This document shows, in pieces, positions 17,087-24,654 of a DNA stretch of 64,000 bases. Source of the DNA: DATARH01 sp036489765 (GTDB lineage Bacteria > Pseudomonadota > Alphaproteobacteria > ATCC43930 > CGMCC-115725); NCBI GenBank assembly GCA_036489765.1, contig DASXFE010000072.1, positions 1 through 64,000 on the forward strand. The letters run 5' to 3'. Made by a program: the position numbers and the translations under genes. The notes below the pieces were generated by a model. That model was given only the letters and a program-made list of their open reading frames with translations, did not search any database and was not told the DNA's origin. How positions within the stretch are numbered: the first letter of the stretch is position 1; each line of letters starts with the position of its first letter.

Positions 17087-18055
17087 TCAACTGACCGTCA
17101 CCAGGTTGATCAGCTTATCCCCGCGGACGAAGCGGCCGACGTTGTCGGCGATCTCGTCCCAGCGGCGGCGGACCATGCCGGCGGTCCAGCCGGAATTGTG
17201 CGGCGTGACGATGACGTTCGGCAGCTCGTGGAACGGGTGACGCGAGCCGCGGCGGTTGGGATCGCTCTCGCTCGGGTATTGCCACCACACGTCGAGCGCG
17301 GCGCCGCCGATCTTGCGGTCGCGGAGGACCTCCCACACCGCGTCCTCCTCGATGACCTGGCCGCGCGCGATGTTGATGAGGAATGCGGTCGGCTTCATCA
17401 GGGCGAGGCGGTGCGCGGTGATGAGTCCCGTCGTCTCCGGCCCGAGCGCGGTGCAGAGCGCCACCGTGTCGCATTCGGGCAGCATCCTGTCCAATTCGGC
17501 GAGCGGATAGACGGCCTCGACCTCGGGGTCGGGCTCGCGCACCGTGCGGTTCGCGGCGAGGATGCGGCAGCCGAACCCGGCCGCCCGCCGCGCCACCTCG
17601 CGCCCCACCCTGCCGTACCCGACGATCCCCAGTGTCGACCCCCGCACCTCGCCGTGCGGCGCGCCGCTCTGCACCCAACTCGACCGCCACGACCCGCGCT
17701 CGCGGAACTCGCCCGAGATCTCGAACAGCCGGTGATGCAGCGCCAGCCACATCATGATGATGTATTCGGCGATCGCGGTCTCATGCCCGAACGCGTTGCA
17801 CACCGACACGCCTTTCGGCATCGCCGCGAGATCGAAAAGCTCGATCCCGGTCGCGACCGACTGCACCAGCTTCATCCCTGGCGCCGCCGGATACTCGGCG
17901 CGCCAGTGATTGCTGACGAGGATGTCGAAATCGCCCTTGATCCGGCTTTTGTCGATCGGGTCGTTGATGATTTCGGTCACCAGCTCCTTTGGCAATTCGT
18001 CCTTGATCCCGTCAAAGGTGTCGCTCGCGACCGTGCCGAGAAAGAGGGCCTTCAT
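17087..18055 (-). CDS. D-isomer-specific 2-hydroxyacid dehydrogenase (paralog 2)
   Basis: The 322-residue protein has the NAD-binding motif GIVGYGRVGREVA, the Arg in NIARGQVIEEDAV, and the TPHNSG block carrying the probable catalytic His. It differs from paralog 1 most in the N-terminal substrate domain. ATG 18055 overlaps the stop of the enolase-superfamily gene by 4 bases, so translation is coupled. The pairing of a sugar-acid dehydratase-type enzyme with hydroxyacid dehydrogenases supports a role in organic or sugar acid metabolism; the substrate is not known. Confidence 0.88.
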   Translation of the reverse strand: MKALFLGTVASDTFDGIKDELPKELVTEIINDPIDKSRIKGDFDILVSNHWRAEYPAAPGMKLVQSVATGIELFDLAAMPKGVSVCNAFGHETAIAEYIIMMWLALHHRLFEISGEFRERGSWRSSWVQSGAPHGEVRGSTLGIVGYGRVGREVARRAAGFGCRILAANRTVREPDPEVEAVYPLAELDRMLPECDTVALCTALGPETTGLITAHRLALMKPTAFLINIARGQVIEEDAVWEVLRDRKIGGAALDVWWQYPSESDPNRRGSRHPFHELPNVIVTPHNSGWTAGMVRRRWDEIADNVGRFVRGDKLINLVTVS

Positions 18056-19221
18056 GACGTCACCGTATGCTTCTGGAGAAAATCCTCGCGCACGGTGATG
18101 CCGAGCCCCGCCCGCTCCGGCACCTCGATAAGCCCGTCCTTCACCGGAAAATCCTCCTCGACCAGATCGTGCAGCAACGGGTTGGCGCCCAGCGAATACT
18201 CGACGATAAACCCCGCCGGCGACGCCGCCGCGACCGCGAGCCCCGAGGCGAAGGCCGGCGCCCCGGCCCAGAGATGCGGCGCCAGCTTCAGGTTGAAGGC
18301 GCTGGCGATCGCCGAGATCCGCATCGCCTCGGTGATCCCGCCGCAGATCGCGAGGTCGGGCTGCATGATGTCGACCGCGCCCAGGACGGCGAGGTCGCGG
18401 AAATCGTGCCGGGTGAACTCGCTCTCGCCGGCCGAGATCGGGATGTCGGTCGCGCGGCGCACCTCGGCGCAGCCGGCCTTGTCGTCGGCCGTCACCGGCT
18501 CCTCGAACCACATGAGCCCGCAATCCTCGACCAGCCGGCAGAACCGCCTCGCCTCGGCCACCGACAGGGTCCCGTGCGCATCGCACATGAGGCCGATATC
18601 CGGCCCCAGCGCCTCGCGGGCGGCGTGGACGCGCCGGGCCGAGTGGCGCGGCTCGCCGTCGATGACCCCGACCCGCATCTTGACCGCGCCGAACCCGCCG
18701 CGCTTATCGTAACCCAGAAGCTCGTCGCCGATCTTGTCCGCGCCGGCCCAGCCGCCCGACGCGTAGGCCGGCATCGTCACGCTCCGCCGCCCGCCGAGGA
18801 GCCGCCACACCGGCTCCCCCAACGACCTCCCGAAAATGTCCCAGAGCGCACAATCGATCCCGCTGATCGCCGACACGGTGATCCCGCGCCGGCCCAGCAC
18901 CGGAAACACCCGGCCCTCGCGCACCGCGTAATGCCCGCGCGTCCCGCTATACATCAGCTCCCACAGCCGGGTGATGTCGCGCGGGTCCTCGCCCTTGATC
19001 AGCGGCCCGAGCTCGTCGTTGATCAGCGTCGTCAGCGCCTGGTTCTGCGCCATCCCGCCGACCTGCGCCTTCGCCTCGCCCCAGCCGGTGATGCCGCATT
19101 CGGTCTCGACCCTGACGATCGTACCGTCGAACGACAGCGTCTTGCCGAAGTCGCTGGTGTGCTGCCGCTCCGGCGGGATCGGGATGTGCACCCATGAGGC
19201 CGAAACCGATTTGATCTTCAT
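18052..19221 (-). CDS. Enolase-superfamily enzyme (mandelate racemase/muconate lactonizing type)
   Basis: The 389-residue protein has the three metal ligands of the superfamily barrel: Asp in LMCDAHG (about residue 213), Glu in WFEEPVT (about 239) and Glu in ISAGESEF (about 265). Likely acid/base residues are the Lys in AVKMRVG (about 182), Asp in IMQPD (about 288) and His in LAPHLW (about 315), the mandelate racemase-type His-Asp dyad. These enzymes abstract a proton alpha to a carboxylate; many are sugar-acid dehydratases. It is the first gene of a minus-strand cluster running to 14464 or beyond. Confidence 0.88.
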   Translation of the reverse strand: MKIKSVSASWVHIPIPPERQHTSDFGKTLSFDGTIVRVETECGITGWGEAKAQVGGMAQNQALTTLINDELGPLIKGEDPRDITRLWELMYSGTRGHYAVREGRVFPVLGRRGITVSAISGIDCALWDIFGRSLGEPVWRLLGGRRSVTMPAYASGGWAGADKIGDELLGYDKRGGFGAVKMRVGVIDGEPRHSARRVHAAREALGPDIGLMCDAHGTLSVAEARRFCRLVEDCGLMWFEEPVTADDKAGCAEVRRATDIPISAGESEFTRHDFRDLAVLGAVDIMQPDLAICGGITEAMRISAIASAFNLKLAPHLWAGAPAFASGLAVAAASPAGFIVEYSLGANPLLHDLVEEDFPVKDGLIEVPERAGLGITVREDFLQKHTVTS

Positions 19222-19311
19222 CGCCGCTTCCGCTCGCCTGTCGACGCGAGATTAAAGTGGATTGCCGGCGCCACCACCTAAAAATCCATCGTGTCTCACG
19301 GGGTCATTCCA

Positions 19312-19351
19312 GGGCATCGCATGGCGATGAGCCCGGCCAGTCCGGAATGAC
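19312..19351. repeat. Intergenic palindrome, family D type
   Basis: Terminal arms GTCATTCC and GGAATGAC are perfect complements. Inside them GGGC-TCGC and GCGAT-GCCC also pair around ATG, giving a long REP-like hairpin between the divergent genes at 19221 and 19431. Confidence 0.65.
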
Positions 19352-19430
19352 TTTGGAATTTCAAGCCCAGGGCCGCTTGTACGTTCTATGCTGGGTGCAG
19401 TTGCCGATTGATGGTGGTCGGGAGGCGGGT

Positions 19431-20642
19431 GTGAAGCGGATTGTCGTGCTGGGCGGCGGGTTCGCGGGGCTGATCGCGGCGGTCGGCGCTGCGCGAAAGC
19501 TCGCGGAACTGAACATTCCCCGCTCCGACATCGGAGTTTCGCTCGTCAACCGCGACGCCTACCACGCGATCCGGGTGCGCCTGTACGAGGCCGATTTGAG
19601 CGATGTGCGCGTCCCGCTCGCCGATGTGCTGGAACCGATCGGGGTGGAGCTGGCGCTCGGCGATGTTGCGGGGCTCGCCCCGGATAGGCACGAGGTCGGC
19701 CTCGCCGGCGGCAGCACCCTCCCCTACGACCGGCTCGTCCTGGCGCTCGGCAGCGAGCTGGTGCGGGCGGAAATCCCCGGTCTCGCCGAACACGGCTTCG
19801 ATGTCGACACTTACTCAGCGGCCGCCCATCTCGGGACGCATCTCGTCGGTCTCCCTTCGCGTCCGGCGACGGCGGGGCGCTACACGGCGCTGGTGATCGG
19901 CGGCGGGCTCACCGGCGTCGAGGCGGCGGCAGAGCTCGGCAGCCGCCTGCGCGAGATCGCCGGCGCGGCGCCGAGCCGGGTCATCGTCACCGACCGCAAA
20001 GCGCGGATCGGCGAGGGGATGGGTCCCGGCGCCCGCGACGTCATCGCCGAGGCATTCGCCTCGCTCGGCGTCGAAACCCGGCCCGGCGTCTCGGTCGCCT
20101 CGATTGATGCCGGCGGCGCCGTCCTCTCCACGGGAGAGCGCATCGACGCCGACACGGTCATCTGGTGCGGCGGGATGCGGGCCCACCCGCTCGCCGCCGC
20201 GCTCCCCGGCGCGCGCGACCGGTTCGGCCGCATCCCGGTCGACCGCTTTATGAAGGTCGAGGGCTGTTCCGACATCTACGCCGCCGGCGACATCGCGACC
20301 GTACCGCTCGACGCGGCGCACGCTTCGGTCATGTCGTGCCAGCACGCCCGCCCGATGGGCCGCATCGCCGGGCACAATGTCGTCTGCGACCTCGTCGGCG
20401 CGGTGCCGATCCCGCTCGAAATCGGCTATTATGTAACCTGCCTCGACCTTGGGGCGTGGGGCGCGGTTTATACCCAGGGCTGGGACCGGCAGGTTCAGAC
20501 CAAGGGCGAAACGGCCAAGAAAACCAAAATGATGATCAACCGCGAGCGGATCTACCCGCCCCGCTCGCGCGACCCCGCCGAGATCCTCGCGGCCGCCGCG
20601 CCGGTGACGCAGGCCCCGCCCATTCGTCCGGCCAACAAATAA
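19431..20642 (+). CDS. NDH-2-like FAD/NAD(P)-dependent oxidoreductase
   Basis: The 403-residue protein starts at GTG 19431 behind GGGAGG. It has two dinucleotide folds: FAD-binding RIVVLGGGFAGLIAA at the N-terminus and NAD-binding ALVIGGGLTGVEAAAELG at about residue 155, and ends the FAD site with IYAAGDIATVPL (about 283). This layout is that of type II NADH dehydrogenases and related flavoproteins, which pass electrons from NAD(P)H to quinone at the inner membrane. No clear C-terminal membrane helix is seen, so peripheral binding is assumed. The frame is open further upstream, but that part overlaps a palindromic repeat. Confidence 0.85.
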   Translation: MKRIVVLGGGFAGLIAAVGAARKLAELNIPRSDIGVSLVNRDAYHAIRVRLYEADLSDVRVPLADVLEPIGVELALGDVAGLAPDRHEVGLAGGSTLPYDRLVLALGSELVRAEIPGLAEHGFDVDTYSAAAHLGTHLVGLPSRPATAGRYTALVIGGGLTGVEAAAELGSRLREIAGAAPSRVIVTDRKARIGEGMGPGARDVIAEAFASLGVETRPGVSVASIDAGGAVLSTGERIDADTVIWCGGMRAHPLAAALPGARDRFGRIPVDRFMKVEGCSDIYAAGDIATVPLDAAHASVMSCQHARPMGRIAGHNVVCDLVGAVPIPLEIGYYVTCLDLGAWGAVYTQGWDRQVQTKGETAKKTKMMINRERIYPPRSRDPAEILAAAAPVTQAPPIRPANK

Positions 20643-20757
20643 AAGAGTTCCGCTTTGGGCGGGCGATTGAGGCGACTTGAAACACACTGAAACGCCGCGC
20701 CACGACCGGGGGTGTAATATCCCGGACATACCCAGTGTGTTGGTGAGAGTGAACATT

Positions 20758-20937
20758 ATGCCTCGTTCATCTGCAGATCTTTCGGTCGTGGCGGCTGCTG
20801 AAGCACGTCATGGTTGGGGACGCGAACCGGTGCGTCGGCGGTCCTGGTTTTATCGGTTCTTTATCGCGCCCTTTGTCGATATGGACCACCGCGCGGTCCA
20901 CAAGGCAGCGCAGAAAGCGGCCATGGCGGCCGAGTAG
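20758..20937 (+). CDS. Small basic protein of unknown function
   Basis: This 59-residue ORF starts at ATG 20758 with only a weak purine-rich site (GAGAGTGA) before it. The sequence contains GWGREPVRRRSWFYRFFIAP, an aromatic and basic segment that could sit at a membrane surface, and an Ala-rich C-terminus. No family is recognised. Upstream bases 20706-20725 form a small palindrome (CCGGG...CCCGG). A good terminator lies 133 bases downstream at 21071. Confidence 0.45.
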   Translation: MPRSSADLSVVAAAEARHGWGREPVRRRSWFYRFFIAPFVDMDHRAVHKAAQKAAMAAE

Positions 20938-21070
20938 CCCGCCCTCGTTGAACTGGCCGCCCCTAAATCGGCCCCCCTAGACCGAGCGAAAGCGGCAAAG
21001 CAGCTTTTCCTGTCAAAGCTCGAGCTGTTCGAGCTCGTCATCGAGCAGCGAAAGCGCCAGGTACTCCAAG

Positions 21071-21102
21071 CCCGCATCAGCCAACCCGGCGATGCGGGTT
21101 TT
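21071..21102 (+). terminator. Rho-independent terminator
   Basis: Stem CCCGCATC (21071-21078) pairs with GATGCGGG (21091-21098), extended by an inner GCC/GGC pair past a bulged A, with the loop AACCC, and is followed by TTTTCGTTT. It ends whatever is transcribed from the 20643-21070 region, including the small ORF at 20758. Confidence 0.75.
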
Positions 21103-21199
21103 CGTTTGGGCACCGGCACCCACCGCCAAATACACCCCGAGATTGCGTCGCCGCGCCCGCAATGACAGCATGGGGAGAACAGCGTCAAGGGAGCCGCCA

Positions 21200-21592
21200 A
21201 TGACCGAATTCCGTTACGACCACGTCCATCTGCGCAGCCCGGACCCTGAGGCGACGGCGGCCTGGTACAAGAAGATGTTCGGCGCCGAAGTCGTCCACGC
21301 TGTGATGTCGAACGGCCTCGAGCGCACCGACATCAAGCTCGGCGGCGTCAACCATTTTATCGCCAAGGTCCCGGACGATGCCGCCTTGTCCGAAAAGGCC
21401 GACGGCAGCTTTGTCGGCCTCGACCACATCGGCCTGCGCGTCACCAACATCGACGCCGTCTGCAAGGAGCTGAAGGGCAAGGGCGCCGAATTCACCGTCG
21501 AGCCCAAAACCATCCGCCCGGGCGTCCGCATCGCCTTCGTCCTCGGCCCGCAAAACGTGCTGATCGAGATTCTGGACCGCGACGTAGCATAG
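21200..21592 (+). CDS. VOC family (glyoxalase-like) protein
   Basis: The 130-residue protein is a single glyoxalase/bleomycin-resistance domain: MTEFRYDHVHLRSPDPEATAAWY type start, KKMFGAEVV, then SFVGLDHIGLRVTNIDAVCKELK and a final block NVLIEILDRD. His in DHVHL, His in LDHIGL and the terminal Glu in LIEIL are the usual metal ligands. ATG 21200 is preceded by AGGGAG. Members include lactoylglutathione lyase, methylmalonyl-CoA epimerase and dioxygenases; the activity cannot be assigned. Confidence 0.85.
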   Translation: MTEFRYDHVHLRSPDPEATAAWYKKMFGAEVVHAVMSNGLERTDIKLGGVNHFIAKVPDDAALSEKADGSFVGLDHIGLRVTNIDAVCKELKGKGAEFTVEPKTIRPGVRIAFVLGPQNVLIEILDRDVA

Positions 21593-21599
21593 GGAGTTT

Positions 21600-21725
21600 C
21601 CCGTCGCCCGCGTTGCGGGAGAGGGACCGCTCGCGCAGCGAACAGGGTGAGGGCTGCCCGCCGAAGCGCCGCGCCCTCACCCGGCCTTTGGCCACCCTCT
21701 GCCGCAGGCATGCGGCGGAGGGGAA
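21600..21725. repeat. Intergenic palindromic region between convergent genes
   Basis: The region contains nested inverted repeats such as GAGGGCTGCCCGC...GCGCCCTC and CCCTCTGCCGCAGGCATGCGGCGGAGGG-type arms. It resembles the widespread proteobacterial intergenic repeats that begin with sequences like GCGGGAGAGGG. It lies between the VOC gene and the sulfurtransferase gene and could terminate both. Confidence 0.5.
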
Positions 21726-21729
21726 TCGG

Positions 21730-22605
21730 TCAGCCCGCCTCCATCGGCAGGCTGTCGTCCTTGGCCCATTCCGACATCGACGCGTCGTAGAGGCGCACGT
21801 CCGGGTGCCCGAGCATAACCAGCGCGAGGGCTGTCGCGCTCGCGGCGATGCCGCCGCCGCAATAGGTGATGACCCGCTTGTCGAAGGCGCCGACTGCGTC
21901 GAATTTCGCCTTGAGCACGTCGGCGCCGAGAAACGTGCCCGCGTCCGGGTCGATGAGCCCGGCCGTCGGCACGTTGACGCTGCCGGCGATCCGGCCCGGC
22001 CGGCCGTAGACGTTGCCGCCGCTCCCGGCGTGCTGGTTCGCCTGCAGCGCGTTGATCGTGCATGCCCCACCGTCGCCGATCGCCGCCAGCACCTCGTCCT
22101 TGCCGACCATCAGGTCGCCGCGGTCCTTGCTGACGACAAAGTTCGACTTGGCCCGCGCCTTCCCCGGCCCGGTCTCGACCGCGCGGCCCTCGGCAGCCCA
22201 TTTCTTGTACCCGCCGTTGAGCACCGCCGCGTTATCGAACCCGAACGTCCGCAGCAGCCACCAGATGCGCGAGGCCCATTGCGGGTTCGCCGTGCTGTAG
22301 AGCACGACCTTGCTGTCCGGCCCGACGCCGAACCGCCCCATCGACGCCGCGAAGACCTCGGCGCTCGGCCGCATGAAGCGCAATTTGGTTCCGGTATTGT
22401 CCGACAGGTCTTCCTGCAGATCGGCGAATTGCGCGCCGGGAATATGGCCCTTCTCGAAGTCCTCGCGGCCGGATTTGACCGTATAGGTGATCTTCGGGTC
22501 GGGGATCAGATGCACCGTGCCGTCGAGCACGACGAGATTCGGGTCGCCGAGATGCGCGGCGAGCCAGTCGGTCTCGACGAGGTATTGGGGGTGGGCGAAG
22601 GGCAT
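21730..22605 (-). CDS. Thiosulfate/3-mercaptopyruvate sulfurtransferase (rhodanese family)
   Basis: About 291 residues in two rhodanese domains: the inactive N-terminal domain with LVVLDGTVHL and GHIPGAQF, and the catalytic C-terminal domain with GRIAGSVNVPT and the active-site loop TYCGGGIAAS with Cys near residue 243. The loop differs from the mercaptopyruvate (CGSGVTA) and thiosulfate (CRKGVT) types, so specificity is open. ATG 22605 is chosen because GGAG lies 6 bases before it; the ATG five codons earlier lies inside an intergenic repeat. Confidence 0.88.
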   Translation of the reverse strand: MPFAHPQYLVETDWLAAHLGDPNLVVLDGTVHLIPDPKITYTVKSGREDFEKGHIPGAQFADLQEDLSDNTGTKLRFMRPSAEVFAASMGRFGVGPDSKVVLYSTANPQWASRIWWLLRTFGFDNAAVLNGGYKKWAAEGRAVETGPGKARAKSNFVVSKDRGDLMVGKDEVLAAIGDGGACTINALQANQHAGSGGNVYGRPGRIAGSVNVPTAGLIDPDAGTFLGADVLKAKFDAVGAFDKRVITYCGGGIAASATALALVMLGHPDVRLYDASMSEWAKDDSLPMEAG

Positions 22606-22614
22606 ATGCGGCTC

Positions 22615-22702
22615 CGTCATTGCGAGCGCAGCGAAGCAATCTCGATCCGCAGGAGGCTCCTACGACCGAGATTGCCGCGTCGCCGCGCTCCTCGCAACGA
22701 CG
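22615..22702. repeat. Intergenic repeat, family A, copy 1
   Basis: Arms CGTCATTGCGAG at the left and CTCGCAACGACG at the right are inverted copies, with inner GCAATCTCG and CGAGATTGC arms. A second copy with the same arms lies at 59202-59292. It separates the sulfurtransferase from the M81 peptidase gene. Confidence 0.75.
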
Positions 22703-22709
22703 AGCTGAG

Positions 22710-24242
22710 TTAGCTGTTTTCCGGGCCCATCGGCCGCAATCTCACGCCGCGGCGCAGGTGCTGGTAGGGCAGCTCGACCGGGTCGGTCACATGGGCGCCG
22801 GGCGACTGCACGACGAGGATCGTCTCGGCGATCGGCTGGAACGCGGCGCGGAAATGCACGGTCGATTTGAGCGCGAGGATCGGCACCTGCGCCGGCTCGA
22901 CCCCGACATGGCGGAACTGCTCCTGGTCGATCGCCTGGATGCGCTTGCAGGCGAGCACGACGCGGACGCCGCTATCCTCGTCGCGCAACAACGCCACCGG
23001 CCCGACGTGGAACTTGGCCCCGCCGAACATCGGGCCGGTGCCGACAAAATCGCCGCTCTCGATCCGCTCGATCCGCCAGCGCGCCTCGACCGGCACCTCG
23101 CCGGCATACCCGACCTTGGCGCCGACCCCACAGGTGAGCAGGTTGCCGACGCCGGTCTTCTCGGCTTCCAGGGCCGCGTCCGGGTCGACGATCATGCCGA
23201 TCACCGCGCCCTCCGCCTTCGCCGCGATCAGCGCCCGCAGCAAACCGACCGTGTCCGACGTGCCGCCGGCGCCTGGATTGTCCTGGATGTCGGCGAGGAC
23301 GATCGGCCTCGACGCCGCTTTCGCGAGATGCTGCGCCTCGGCCACGGCCTCCTCGGCGGTGTATAGCTTGCCGGCGAAATCGCGTTCGCGACCGTTGATC
23401 GCGGCGGCGATGCGGTCGGCGGCGAGCTCCGCGGCCTCGCGGTCATGGCCGTAGACGACGAGCGCCGGGCCGCATTGCCCGATGTCGGCGGGCGGAAACC
23501 CCGGCGTGTGGGTGATCGAGACGATGCCCTGGTTGTGTGCGCCGCCGCCGCGCCCGCCGCTTTCCTCGATCTCGCCGATCAGGTCGAAGACGCCCTTGGT
23601 CGGGTCGTTGAGCGTGCATTGCCAGACGAGCGGGATCAGGAAATCGATCTGGCGATAGGCCTTGTAGAGCGGCCGCTTGTCCTTGAGCAGCCGGTCAAGA
23701 AGCTCGGCGGCGCGGCTGCCGGTCGCCGCCATGTCGACATGCGGATAGGTGCGGTAGCCGATCATCGCGCTCGAATGCCGCACCATCTCCGGCGTCATGT
23801 TGGTGTGGAAATCGAGGCTTGTGACGATCGGGATGTCGTCGCCGACGACGCCGCGGATGCGGCGCAACAGCTCGCCCTCGCCGTCCTCGTGGTGTTCGGC
23901 CACCATCGCGCCGTGGAGGTCGAGATAGATCCCGTCGAACGGCCCCTTGGCCTGGAGGTCCTCGACGATCCACCCCGCGACCTTCTCATACGCATCGCGC
24001 TCGACATAGGAAGAAGGCGGCGCCGAGCACCAGCACAGCGGCACCAGCGTGTGCCCCAGCGCCGACAGCGTTCCCACCGCCCCGGCAATCCCGATATTGA
24101 ACCCCTCGACCGCGTCGATCAGCTCGGCCCCACGCACAAACCCCGGCCATGCATCCGCCCGCTCGAAATCCTCCCACGTCGCCCGCTGCGGCGCGAACGT
24201 GTTCGTCTCATGCTGAAATCCGCCGACCGCGATGCGTGCCAT
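22710..24242 (-). CDS. M81 family metallopeptidase (MlrC-like)
   Basis: The 510-residue protein starts ARIAVGGFQHETNTFAP, the hallmark N-terminus of MlrC (microcystin degradation protein C) relatives. Further family blocks are YLDLHGAMVAEHHEDGEG (about residue 105), SLDFHTNMTPEMV (about 144), YPHVDM (about 167) and ADIQDNPGAGGTSDT (about 320). The His and Asp residues of these blocks are probable zinc ligands. Homologs are widespread in proteobacteria without microcystin contact, so the natural substrate is probably another peptide or amide. Confidence 0.88.
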   Translation of the reverse strand: MARIAVGGFQHETNTFAPQRATWEDFERADAWPGFVRGAELIDAVEGFNIGIAGAVGTLSALGHTLVPLCWCSAPPSSYVERDAYEKVAGWIVEDLQAKGPFDGIYLDLHGAMVAEHHEDGEGELLRRIRGVVGDDIPIVTSLDFHTNMTPEMVRHSSAMIGYRTYPHVDMAATGSRAAELLDRLLKDKRPLYKAYRQIDFLIPLVWQCTLNDPTKGVFDLIGEIEESGGRGGGAHNQGIVSITHTPGFPPADIGQCGPALVVYGHDREAAELAADRIAAAINGRERDFAGKLYTAEEAVAEAQHLAKAASRPIVLADIQDNPGAGGTSDTVGLLRALIAAKAEGAVIGMIVDPDAALEAEKTGVGNLLTCGVGAKVGYAGEVPVEARWRIERIESGDFVGTGPMFGGAKFHVGPVALLRDEDSGVRVVLACKRIQAIDQEQFRHVGVEPAQVPILALKSTVHFRAAFQPIAETILVVQSPGAHVTDPVELPYQHLRRGVRLRPMGPENS

Positions 24243-24265
24243 TCGGAACCCTCACCTGCAATGAT

Positions 24266-24320
24266 CTCCGTCAGTGAGCGACGCGACGGAGCCAGTTCTG
24301 TCGAGCATATATTGATCGCT
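24266..24320 (-). pseudogene. Possible vapC toxin stub downstream of the antitoxin
   Basis: After the antitoxin stop the minus strand reads QYMLDRTGSVASL and stops after 18 codons from the ATG at 24308. PIN-domain VapC toxins commonly begin with YMLDTN. The resemblance covers only four or five residues, so this is a weak inference of a truncated toxin gene. Confidence 0.25.
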
Positions 24321-24553
24321 CAAATATCGACTTCCTCATCAGGAAGCTCTTCGATCTTGGGAAATTCTTCCTCGATCGGCTCGAGCGTCATCAGCACTTC
24401 CAACAGAGATTTGCGTTGGCAGGGCTCGATGATCAGCCTGTCACCCTCCCGACGAATAATCGCCTCATCGCCCGGAAACTCGAACTCGCGGGGAATACGC
24501 ACAGCCTTGTTGCGGCCGTTGCGAAATAGTCTGACGTGTCTTTCAGCCGCCAT
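24320..24553 (-). CDS. VapB-type (AbrB-like) antitoxin, apparently without its toxin
   Basis: The 77-residue protein has the swapped-hairpin antitoxin pattern: AERHVRLFRNGRNKAVRIPREF, then GDEAIIRREGDRLIIEP, and an acidic C-terminal tail rich in Glu that would bind a PIN toxin. ATG 24553 is preceded by GGGAGGAATT. Normally vapC follows directly; here only 77 bases remain before the M81 peptidase gene, so it is an orphan. Two CATATGCC direct repeats lie just upstream. Confidence 0.8.
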   Translation of the reverse strand: MAAERHVRLFRNGRNKAVRIPREFEFPGDEAIIRREGDRLIIEPCQRKSLLEVLMTLEPIEEEFPKIEELPDEEVDI

Positions 24554-24565
24554 AATTCCTCCCGC

Positions 24566-24585
24566 CATATGCCGCGACATATGCC
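24566..24585. promoter_or_regulatory. CATATGCC direct repeat upstream of the vapB-type gene
   Basis: CATATGCC occurs at 24566-24573 and again at 24578-24585, 12 bases apart centre to centre, each containing the palindrome CATATG. Position just before the antitoxin start fits an autoregulatory operator; this is inference. Confidence 0.4.
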
Positions 24586-24654
24586 ACATCGCGTTGTCTT
24601 CAAGACGTCAATGTGGCTGCTATAGTCGCTCCGCCGAAGCTAGGGAGACGCCCC

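Noticed and set aside
19257..19430. Longer N-terminus of the NDH-2-like protein
   Set aside because: The extra text precedes the FAD-binding start and is translated from a palindromic repeat; GTG 19431 has GGGAGG upstream and matches the family start.
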